Part shown: positions 8,727-18,000 of the stretch, one piece after another
How the letters are laid out: every line of letters starts with the position of its first letter
Position numbering within the stretch: the stretch's first letter is position 1
Assembly (NCBI GenBank): GCA_900541865.1
Contig: UQLO01000008.1
Location: 1 to 64,000 of the forward strand
DNA: 64,000 bases
Direction: 5' to 3'
From: an uncultured Porphyromonadaceae bacterium
GTDB taxonomy: Bacteria; Bacteroidota; Bacteroidia; Bacteroidales; Muribaculaceae
Translations under genes and position numbers: made by a program
Notes under the pieces: generated by a model
What the model was told of the DNA's origin: nothing
Seen by the model: only the letters and a program-made list of their open reading frames with translations
The model's database searches: none

Positions 8727-10094
8727 ATGGCAAAAAACCACGAAAAAACGGTCTGGTTCTGCACAAACTGCGGGGCCGACTCTCCCAAATGGACCGGCCG
8801 CTGCCCCGCTTGCGGCGAGTGGAACTCTATGGTTGAAGAAAAGGTGCAGCCGTCGTCCGGCCTCCGCGCAGCCTCCCCGCGCAGCGTAAAGGCAACCCCC
8901 AAGCCGGTAAACGAGATAGAAACCTCCGACGAGCCCCGATACACGATGCCATCCGGCGAGCTCAACCGTGTGCTCGGCGGCGGTCTCGTCAAAGGTTCGA
9001 TAGTGCTCATCGGCGGCGAGCCCGGAATAGGCAAGAGTACTCTGCTGCTCCAGAATCTTCTGGCAATCCGCTCGCGCAAAATTCTGTATGTCAGCGGTGA
9101 AGAAAGCGCAACTCAGCTCAAACTGCGCGCCGACCGCATCGGACGAGGCAGCGATAACCTCTATATAGTCTGCGAAACTTCGCTCGAAAACATCTTCCGC
9201 CATATCGAGGATGTCACACCCGAAATTCTGGTTGTTGACTCCATTCAGACCATAGCCACCGAGACCCTCGACTCTTCCGCCGGCAGCGTCAGCCAGGTGC
9301 GGGAGTGCGCGGCCGCTTTGCTCAAATTCGCAAAAGAGTCCGGCGTGCCCGTGCTCCTTGTGGGCCATATCAACAAAGAAGGCTCCATAGCAGGCCCGAA
9401 AGTGCTGGAACACATCGTCGACGCCGTCCTCCAGTTCGAGGGCGACCGGCAGTATATGTACCGCCTGCTGAGAGCAATCAAAAACCGTTTCGGCTCCACC
9501 AACGAACTCGGCATCTACGAAATGGGCCAGCGAGGCCTCCGCGAAGTCACCAATCCCTCCGAGATGCTCGTCAGCATGGACAATGCCGAGCTCTCCGGCG
9601 TGGCCATCGGAGTTACCATGGAAGGTCTCCGACCCTTCCTCATCGAAATTCAGGCTCTGGTAAGCACGGCGGCCTACGGCACACCGCAGCGCTCGGTGAC
9701 GGGTTTCGACGCCAAGCGAATGAATATGCTCCTGGCCGTACTCGAAAAGCGCGTAGGCTTCAAACTCGGCGCAAAAGACGTATTCCTCAACATAGCCGGC
9801 GGTCTTCGAGTGGCCGACCCGGCCCTCGACCTCGGCGTGGTGTGCGCTATCCTCTCCAGCAACGTCGATATGGCTGTGCCCCGCGGTTGGTGCATGGCCG
9901 GCGAAATTGGCCTCAGCGGCGAAATACGGCCCGTTACACGCATCGAGCAGCGTATCACTGAAGCCGAAAAACTCGGAATGACCGATATGCTCATCCCCGC
10001 CGGAAACCTCAAAGGCATCGATACCTCCCGCCTCTCAATCCGTCTCCACCAGGTTAAACGCGTCGCCGACGCATTCCGCACCCTCTTCGCCTGA
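8727..10094 (+). CDS. radA: DNA repair protein RadA (Sms)
   Basis: Branch-migration ATPase of recombinational repair, 455 residues, the usual size. Seen in order: a four-cysteine zinc finger (Cys12, Cys15, Cys26, Cys29), a RecA-like core with Walker A GGEPGIGKST near 95, the RadA-specific KNRFG motif near 252, and a Lon-protease-like C-terminal domain (RVADPALDLGVVCAILSS, then GEIGLSGEIRPV). Last gene of the operon starting at 5275; a weak GC-rich hairpin follows at about 10094-10118. Confidence 0.97.
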   Translation: MAKNHEKTVWFCTNCGADSPKWTGRCPACGEWNSMVEEKVQPSSGLRAASPRSVKATPKPVNEIETSDEPRYTMPSGELNRVLGGGLVKGSIVLIGGEPGIGKSTLLLQNLLAIRSRKILYVSGEESATQLKLRADRIGRGSDNLYIVCETSLENIFRHIEDVTPEILVVDSIQTIATETLDSSAGSVSQVRECAAALLKFAKESGVPVLLVGHINKEGSIAGPKVLEHIVDAVLQFEGDRQYMYRLLRAIKNRFGSTNELGIYEMGQRGLREVTNPSEMLVSMDNAELSGVAIGVTMEGLRPFLIEIQALVSTAAYGTPQRSVTGFDAKRMNMLLAVLEKRVGFKLGAKDVFLNIAGGLRVADPALDLGVVCAILSSNVDMAVPRGWCMAGEIGLSGEIRPVTRIEQRITEAEKLGMTDMLIPAGNLKGIDTSRLSIRLHQVKRVADAFRTLFA

Positions 10095-10118
10095 CCCCCT
10101 TTATCCGGGGAAGGGGGG
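10094..10118 (+). terminator. Possible weak terminator hairpin after radA
   Basis: ACCCCCTT pairs with AAGGGGGGT across a short loop, directly after the radA stop. There is no T-run, so it may be only a structural pause or attenuator. Confidence 0.3.
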
Positions 10119-10157
10119 TAAGTCAATGCTCGCGTTAATGTATGTTAAATATTTGAT

Positions 10158-10210
10158 GCCACAAGGTACTATGTATTGCAAGGTACTTTGCGAATCACTA
10201 CCTTTGTGGC
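10158..10210 (+). promoter_or_regulatory. padR promoter with embedded inverted and direct repeats (candidate operator)
   Basis: TTG (10176-10178), a 20-bp spacer and TACCTTTG (10199-10206) form a good promoter. It is bracketed by GCCACAAGGTA (10158-10168) and TACCTTTGTGGC (10199-10210), an inverted repeat with one inserted base, and it holds a direct repeat CAAGGTACT at 10162-10170 and 10179-10187. Overlap of the right arm with the -7 element suggests repression; binding by the adjacent PadR product is inference. Confidence 0.6.
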
Positions 10211-10255
10211 GTCATAAGGACATTCATTCCTCCGAACCACCAATACCCACCCAAA

Positions 10256-10603
10256 ATGAACTTGGAAAATATCAAATCCCAGATGCGGAAAGGCATGCTC
10301 GAGTTCTGCGTGCTTCTTCTGCTGCGAGGGGGTGATGCATACGCCTCCGGGATTATCGAGCGGATGAAGGCGGCCAACCTCATAGTGGTTGAGGGTACAC
10401 TCTATCCTCTGCTGACGCGTCTGAAAAACGACGGTTTGTTGGCATACCGCTGGGAGGAGTCGTCCAGCGGCCCTCCCCGCAAGTATTATTCTCTCACGCC
10501 CCTGGGCGAACAGGCCCTGGCGCAACTTGCCGCCAACTGGCAGGAAATGTCGAACACCGTAAATCTTCTTATGAACACTCAAACACCGCAAAACGGGCTA
10601 TGA
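10256..10603 (+). CDS. PadR-family transcriptional regulator
   Basis: Small (115 residues) winged-helix regulator. The N-terminal helix-turn-helix is followed by the typical PadR stretch (MLEFCVLLLLRGGDAYASGIIERM, residues about 14-37, then VVEGTLYPLLTRLKNDGLL and the wing GPPRKYYSLTPLGEQAL). The final dimerisation helix is short, as in PadR subfamily 2. It overlaps the next gene by 4 bp (ATGA), a pairing common in Bacteroidetes in which PadR precedes a PspC-domain membrane protein. Likely autoregulates through the repeats in its own promoter. Confidence 0.93.
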   Translation: MNLENIKSQMRKGMLEFCVLLLLRGGDAYASGIIERMKAANLIVVEGTLYPLLTRLKNDGLLAYRWEESSSGPPRKYYSLTPLGEQALAQLAANWQEMSNTVNLLMNTQTPQNGL

Positions 10604-11604
10604 AAAGAACATACACAGCGAATATCAACGGCCAAGTCTTCAATATAGATGACGACGCCTACGACCTGCTTCAAAACTACTTCGGCCAGCTTCACGCCAC
10701 TTTCGGGGGCGAGGAAGGCGTCGAAATTGTGGCCGATATGGAAAGCCGCGTCTGCGAGCACTTCAACGAACGCACCGGCGGAGGTCGCGCCGTCATCACT
10801 ATAGCCGACGTAAGCGCGGTAATCAGCACAATGGGTCGCCCCGAGGATTTCGGCGAAGCAGCCGCCGCCGTCGCTGAGGACGGTCCCGGAGCTGTTCCGC
10901 CGCCCTTTGAGGCGTCGGTGGAATCTCCGGCGCCAAAAAAACTCTTCCGCGATATGCAGAACAAAGTTTTCGGTGGCGTAATAGGGGGTCTCGGAGTCTA
11001 TCTGGGTTGGAATGCCAGCGTGATGCGTCTCTTGCTTGTCATTCTGGCTCTGTGTACGAAAATTTTCCCGCTGGTAATAATCTATTTGATAGCCTGGATG
11101 ATAATTCCGGCGGCAGTGACACCCGCTCAGCGCCTCCGCATGCAGGGCAAAGCCGTGACGCCCGGAAATATGGGGCGCACTATGGCCAGCGAGGCCGTCG
11201 CACAGCCCGAAGACCCCAACTTCTGGCGAACGCTCTTTCAGGCCTGCGGCAAAGTAGCCATTTCTCTGCTGGGTATAGCAGGGTGTCTGGTGGCTACGGT
11301 CGGGAGCATCGCTCTTATGGTAGAGATAGCCGGAATGACCCTGTGGGCCACTTCCGGATCGGACGCCATACTTGCGGGCGTCGGCATCTTCGAGGATGTC
11401 GCTCCGGTTCTCTTCTGCATGGAGGCAATACTTTGGACTCTGCTTGTAGTATTGTTAGGTGCTGCTTCGGCATGGCTGGCCGCCAGCGTGGTACTGGGCG
11501 TACGCGGCGCATCGCGCGCAACTTTCATAACCGGCACCATCATGGCTGTGATTCTCTTTCTGGCCGCAATGATTATCTCCGGCATCTGCTCGGCCATCGT
11601 CTGA
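10600..11604 (+). CDS. PspC-domain inner membrane protein
   Basis: A 334-residue membrane protein. Residues about 1-95 are a soluble acidic region resembling the HAAS-like domains that pair with PadR regulators (VADMESRVCEHFNER and an ISTMGRPEDFGEA helix). Residues about 112-175 form a PspC domain (MQNKVFGGVIGGLGVYLGW, then two hydrophobic segments ending IIYLIAWMIIPA). Three further hydrophobic segments follow to the C-terminus. PspC proteins act in envelope-stress sensing in other bacteria; the specific role here is unknown. Coupled to padR by overlap and closed by a terminator at 11653. Confidence 0.88.
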   Translation: MKRTYTANINGQVFNIDDDAYDLLQNYFGQLHATFGGEEGVEIVADMESRVCEHFNERTGGGRAVITIADVSAVISTMGRPEDFGEAAAAVAEDGPGAVPPPFEASVESPAPKKLFRDMQNKVFGGVIGGLGVYLGWNASVMRLLLVILALCTKIFPLVIIYLIAWMIIPAAVTPAQRLRMQGKAVTPGNMGRTMASEAVAQPEDPNFWRTLFQACGKVAISLLGIAGCLVATVGSIALMVEIAGMTLWATSGSDAILAGVGIFEDVAPVLFCMEAILWTLLVVLLGAASAWLAASVVLGVRGASRATFITGTIMAVILFLAAMIISGICSAIV

Positions 11605-11652
11605 CTTACCGGCCCGATGAATCCGGCGTAGCGAACTTTTCAATGTCTATAG

Positions 11653-11687
11653 TTCCCTGCTCTTTTTTGTGGAGCGGGGATTTTTTT
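11653..11687 (+). terminator. Terminator after the padR-pspC operon
   Basis: TCCCTGCTC pairs with GAGCGGGGA around a TTTTTTGTG loop and is followed by seven T. It overlaps the promoter of the cobalamin riboswitch transcript. Confidence 0.75.
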
Positions 11688-11696
11688 GTATTTTTG
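11667..11696 (+). promoter_or_regulatory. Promoter of the cobalamin riboswitch transcript
   Basis: TTG (11667-11669), a 19-bp spacer and TATTTTTG (11689-11696), placed immediately before the aptamer, so the RNA would begin at about the first base of the aptamer's P1 helix. Confidence 0.7.
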
Positions 11697-11701
11697 CGGC
11701 T

Positions 11702-11870
11702 GAAAAAGGTGCCGCGCCTGCTAAGGGTCGGCTTAATAGGGAACCGGGTGCGAATCCCGGACAGTCCCGCTGCTGTGAGCTCCAACTCGACAGCGTATGC
11801 CTCAATGCCACTGGCCCCCGGGCCGGGAAGGCGGTATGCGTCGGAGCAAGTCAGAAGACCTGCCTTTTCG
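11702..11870 (+). ncRNA. Cobalamin (adenosyl/aquo-B12) riboswitch aptamer
   Basis: The conserved core is directly readable: the P3-P5 region (AATAGGGAACCGGGTGCGAA then TCCCGGACAGTCCCGCTGCTGTGAG), the CACTG...GGGAAGGC block at about 11809-11833, and the B12 box GTCAGAAGACCTGCC at about 11850-11864. The outer P1 pairs GAAAAAGG with CCTTTTC at the two ends. It is the only known metabolite riboswitch seen in the window, and it controls the very large exported protein starting at 12026. Confidence 0.93.
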
Positions 11871-11899
11871 ACATCTGCGTTGCCATGTTTCCGTGGATT

Positions 11900-11962
11900 G
11901 AGGCACAACGCGCCATGCATGCTTTCCGAGGCTTGGGAAGGCGTGCGCCCGTGCTCTTTTTT
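11900..11962 (+). terminator. Candidate expression-platform terminator of the cobalamin riboswitch
   Basis: GAGGCAC (11900-11906) and CGCGCC (11909-11914) pair with GGCGTG (11940-11945) and GTGCTC (11951-11956), with one bulge and an internal loop; six T follow (11957-11962). The 5' arm, extended to ATTGAGGCA (11897-11905), is also a perfect complement to TGCCTCAAT (11798-11806) inside the aptamer, giving a possible antiterminator. Confidence 0.6.
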
Positions 11963-12025
11963 CGGTTATACGGCCGCGGTCCGAGTGAGACCTTATATTT
12001 AATGTATAACCAAAAATAAGATGCA

Positions 12026-15000
12026 ATGAAAAGATTTTTGCTTTGCGTGTGCACGCTGTGGCTGCTTGGCGCGGTCGCGGCGCATGCGTCGCTGGGCGAC
12101 GACGGCGTCTTCTACCTCCAGACCAGGGATGGAAACGAGACTTATACCGTCGACGGCTCGGTCGTTTTCAAGTGCTACAAATCGTCGCCACAGACCTATC
12201 GCGACTGCGGTGTTACCTTCTTTCCCGCCAATCCCGGGGAGGTTATCAAGGCCACCATTCAGGAGATAGACTTGGCCGACAACGCCTACGTGCTTGCTTG
12301 GACAACCAACATCGACAACATAAAAGACCGTATCGGCAAGAGCGGCTCGGGCAATCCGAGTCCCTACGGCTATATGCCTTCCGGTTGGTCGGTAGAGCTG
12401 AAAGGCAGCGAGGGCGCCGATCAAGTTATCCAGTCGGAAGACGCTTCCGGCGCGCTTTCATTCGGCTACCACTCTTCGTCCTTCCCGAGTTCGTACAAGG
12501 GCTTCACCATTCTGGTTGAGAGCGTCGCTCTGCAGGATATGGAGTATGCAGGCACGAATTGGACCTCGCCGGCCTCTCTGCACCGCGGGCAAACCGACGC
12601 ACCGCTGGGCACGCTGACAGTCACGGCCAACGGCGGTCTCAATCCTCTGAGCCTCAATGCCGTCAGCGCCGACTTTGCCTCGCTTGAGGGTGCTGTGTCC
12701 AACGTTCGCCTGCTCGACCGCCGCGGCGAGGTGCTCGCTCAGGGTTATTCGCTGAGCTATAGCGCCGACTACGAGCTGCGAAGCGGAGAGAATATTTTCA
12801 CCGTGGTGGGCGACATCGCCCCGGACTACGTCGGCACCATCACCGCTCTGCCGGCTCCGGAAGTTACCGTTGCCGGCGAACTCCGCAGTGTGGCCTCGGA
12901 AGCTGTCGCCGTGGAGGTCGAAAACGCCATTTATATGACCTCGCAGGCCACCGCCTTCACCATTGGCGAGACTGCCGGCTTCTACGACAACGGCGGCCCC
13001 GACGGCAAGATTGCAGAGGGCTTCGAAGGCTCCATAACCTTCGTGCCGGCCACCGAGGGCAACAAGGTGCGCATCGACTTCGACGAACTTGCCATTTTCT
13101 ACAACAGTTCGGCCGCTTCGGTGGGCAATCAGGACGTGTTCCGCTTCTACAACGGCCGCACTGCCGACGAGGCTAACCTGATCGCCACACTCACCGACCA
13201 AGCCAAGACCATCAAGAGTACCTCCGACGACGGTTGCCTCACCGTGACCCTCGCCAGCAAGACGGCATATCCCGCCGACGGCTGGAAAGCTACGGTGAGC
13301 GAATTTCTGCCGGGCGACATGACCCTCACCGGTCAGGACTACTCAGCATCGGGCATCACGAGCGCCTCGGCCTACGACACTGCCGTACTTACAGGCGTTT
13401 TCACCCTCACCACCAACAACATACTCAACCCGCTCCAGGCCGAGAAGGTTGCGCTGAAGGTATCGGGCGCTTCGGTTCTGAAGGCTGTGCACGTACTGGC
13501 CATGGGCGAAAATACCCTCACCGAAGTCGGTTCTGCCGAGGTGAGCGCCGACGGCCTTCTGACCATAACGCTTGCCGACGCTGTTTTGGCCGAGGGCAAC
13601 AATGTGTTCGCCATCACGGCCGACGTACTGGAAAGCGCTTCTAACGGCGATGTCTTCGCCATCACTCCGACTGCGGCAACAGTGAGCGGCTCCGAGACCG
13701 TATTCACCGCCGATGCGCAGCCTGTCGTCATAGCCAACATATTCCGCCACCACGAAGGCTCCGACCTGCGCAATATCCACGACACGTGGCAGTTCGAGAG
13801 CACCCAGGACCCCTCCAATTCCTACAAGCACCTCACGGGCACCACCGACTGCATCGTGACCTTCGTGCCCTCCGAAGGTGCCAAGGCCGAGCTGCTATTC
13901 AGCGAGTTCGACCTCTACTACACCACAAGCTACTACGGCTCCAAGGCTAAATTCGAGGTCTACAGCGGCCGAACCGCCGATGCCTCGCAGCTACTTTGGA
14001 AACTGGCTTCCTCAGACGGCAAACCCGACGGCCGCCTGCGCTCTACGGCCTCCGACGGCTCCATCACCGTTGTTTTCAACCCTAACACTACCTCGAGCTA
14101 CTATGCCGGTAAGGGCTGGAAGGGCACCGTGACGCCCTTCGTGGACCACGCCATGTCTGTTGAAGGCGTTACCGTCAGCCAACCCTACAGCGGCGATGTG
14201 GCTCCCGGCGCAACCCTGCAGAATCTGCTCGACTTCGCCATCGCCACCGAAGGCACCCTCGACAGCCGCCGCCTCACCGCAGTGAAGCTCGACCTGAAGA
14301 ACTGCCGACGCGAGCTGACCGGATTGCACCTGCTCGCACCCGACGCAGAGGGCAATCTCACCGAGGTAGGAAGCGCGACTCCGGGCGAGAGCGACGAAGT
14401 GACAATTTCGTGCGACTTTTCCCTGACCGAAGGTTCCAACGCCTTCACCATTGCTGTGGATATCAATCCCGACGTTACTCCCGATGCCGTAATTGATGCC
14501 AAAATAGCATCCATCACCACCGATGCCGGAGAGGTTGAGGTAGCCGACGGCGACCCCGATGGAAGCCTGACTGCCAAGTACATCTTCCTGATGGCCAACG
14601 GCAACCACACCGTGACGGTCAACAAGCCCATCCACTTCTACGACGATGGCGGAGCAAACGGCAACCTCACCCGACAAGGTCTGGAGGGCAACGTGACCTT
14701 CGTGCCGGCCGACCCGGCCAAGAAAATCCGTGTAACAGTGATTTCCTACGCCACGGCCAACACCGGTGTGCTTACCTTCTACAGCGGTCGCGACCCCGAG
14801 GGCGAGAGTCTGGGCGAATGTCGCCTGCGCTCCTTCCCCGAGCTGCCTGTAGTATCGAAGGCCGACGATGGTTCAATGACCGTCAATGTCAGCATTAAGT
14901 CCTTCTCCTACACCACTTATGCGGGTTGGGATATTCTTGTGGAGCAGTACGTCCCCGGCGATCTCTACGCCACCAACGTCACTGCGGCAAACGTGGCTTC

Positions 15001-18000
15001 GGCTTCCAATATCCGCGGTGCTTCCGACGTGGTGATGGGCAGTGTGGCAGTTGCCGTCGACGGCGACCTCAACACCCTTTCGGCAACCTCGCTGGAATTG
15101 ACCGTCGAAGCTGACGACATCGCAGATGTGACCGCCGTGAAGCTCTGGAGCACCGGCAAGAGCGACGCCTTCGTTCCCACCGGCCTCCTCGCCACCGCCA
15201 CTCCCGACTCCGAAGGCCGCGTGCGCTTCGAGTTCGAGCAGTCCGAAGCCGCCGAAACTCTCGGCTCATATTATTACTGGCTGAGCATCAACATCGCAGC
15301 CACCGCAGAGGCCGGTCACACCGTGACCCTCATTCCGGGCGAAATGTCCTTCTCCGACGGCTCTTCGCTGCCCGTAGAGACCTCGGCGGCGCCGACCACC
15401 GCCATCCGCGCCGGTTTTGCCGGTGGTGAGTTCGTTGTCGGCCCCTCCGATGCCGCCGACTACCCCGACTTCGCCACCGCAATTGACGCCATCGCCGACG
15501 GCATCGAAGGCCCGGTGAAGTTCCTGGTAGAGTCCGGAACTTACGCTGAGGAAATAAATATTGCCGACATTCAAGGCACTTCGGCCACCAACACCATCAC
15601 GATTACCGCTCAGAGCGGAAATGCCGCCGATGTGGTAATCAATGGCTCGGGCTACGTCAACAGCGGCTACAACGCGCCTAAATGGGGCATCGTCAACGTG
15701 CGCAATACTCCCTGGGTGACCATCGACCATCTCACCTTAGAGGACCTGCAGAGCCGATCCGTCCAGTATCCCTACACCGTTTACTTCGAAGATGCTTCGC
15801 GCCACTGCACTCTCTCAAACTGCGTGCTCAGTGGCGAAACATCAACTTCCTACAGCGGTCTGAACCACGTCTACACTTCCTGGAGCGCCGAGGGCAACGG
15901 CCACAACGCCGACTTCCTCACCATTGAGGGCTGCAGCTTCACCGGCGGCTATGTGGGCGTCTACCTCTATGGTTCGGCAGGCTATGTACGCTTCGACCCG
16001 CTCTATGGTGCCACCATACGCAACAATTCGTTCACCGACTGCGGCAGCAAGGGTATCTACCCCTACAATGTCGAAGACCTTACCATTGAGGGCAATACCT
16101 TCACCGCCGGCGCCGCCGTGACCAAAACGGGCTACTACGGCATTGATGCTGTTCGCGTGAGCGGTTCGGTTGATATCTGCAACAACGTGGTCATCAACAA
16201 TCAGTCGGCATACTCAGGCGGCATCGAACTGCGCGGCGCAAGCCACGGCAGCGCCGAGCGCCCGGCCCGCATCTTCAACAACGCTATCGCCATCACTGCC
16301 TCCGGCAGCACTTCGAGCGTGGGCCTGACGATTAATTCGGACTGCTCGCACATCGAAGTGGCCCACAACTCCATCAACGTCAACGGCACCGCCGGACACG
16401 GCATAAGTATTTCTAACACCAGCAACGACCTGGCCGACATTCGCTTCGTCCACAACATCGTGCGGCTCAACGCTCCGGGTTCCTCAGCAAGCTATGCCTT
16501 CCATCTGCCAAAAGAGGACAAGGTAGGCGAGCTCAGCTTCAGCCGCAACGCTTTCTTCAGCAGCGCCAACAACTTCTCCAACCTCAGCGCTACCGCAGAG
16601 GGTTGGGAGGCTGCCACCGGCGACGCCACGATGATTGCCGAAGAGGCCAAATTCGCCTCCGACAGCGACCTTCACCTCGCCGAAGCCGGATCGCTGGTAG
16701 CGGCAACGCCGATGGACTACATCACTACCGACCTCGACGGCAACGCCCGCCACGAAGCCACTCCTACTTTGGGTGCATACGAGTATGCCGAACTCAGCCT
16801 CGACAAGCCTGAAATGGCCGAAGGCTATCCCGCAGTGGCGTCGACGACAACCTCCATTGCCCGACTGCGCACCAAATGGACGGTCAGCGGACGCCAGTAT
16901 ATGCTCGTGCAGACCACCGACGCCGAGGCTCCCGAAGTGGAAGCCATCAAGGGGGGCACTGCCTCCGATGTCGCAGCCGACACCGAGAGCATAGCCACCG
17001 CCGGCAGCCTCACCGCCGCAACTGCCTACAAGGCTTACTTCTACATGGAAAGCGCAGCCGGTGTGGCCTCCGATGTCATTACGCTTTCTTTCACCACAGC
17101 CTATCCGGCACTTGAAGTACTCCTCGACGCCGAGCAGGACGACATCGACGCCGGCCAAAGCATCGCCGTCGAAGCCGGTGTGAGCGGAGGTTGCGAACCG
17201 TACTCCTACCGTTGGTTCGACCGCAACGGCAATCTCGCCGGCACCGAAGCTGTTCTGCACGCCGAGCCTACCCTGCCCGAGGTCTACACCCTCACCGTGA
17301 GCTCCGCCGACGGCCAGACGGCTTCGGCATTCACCGCCGTGAAGGTTTTTGGCACCACCGCCGACGCCGACTTCGAAGACAATACCCTCGCGCCCGACTC
17401 CTACTGGTGGGGCACCGGCGATGAGGACATCAACCTCTTCCCCTTCTTCAGTGGCTCATTCGCCTTCACTAACTACTCCGACCCGAGCTATCAGAGCTGG
17501 ATGGGATTCGCTTATTCCAATTGCACCGCAACGGACTTTGCAAGCCTCTTCCCCGGTCAGTTCCACAACGTTACGGGCCACGGCTACAACAGCGCCACCT
17601 TCGCCGTGGTGTACTACACGCCCTGGTACGGCATCGACGCCAACATCGAAGTGCTCGCCAACCGCGCCGGCGCCGAGCTGTCGCACGTCTACGTCACCAA
17701 CAGCTCCTATCTCTACAACAGCGCCATGCACGGCGACTCCTACGCTCAGCCCTTCGCCGAAGGCGACTACCACAAAGTCATCTTCACCGGCGATGACCCC
17801 GAAGGAACACCCGTAGAGTGCTGGCTGGCCGACTTCCGCAGTTTGCCCGGCACCATACTCACCGACTGGCAGCGCGTCGACCTGACGCCCCTTGGCAAGC
17901 ACGTGCGCAACGTCAAGGTGACCACCGAGAGCTCCAACGACTACGTGCCCTCCTACGCCGTGCTCGACAACCTCGCCTATGCCGCCGGCTCCACGGGCAT

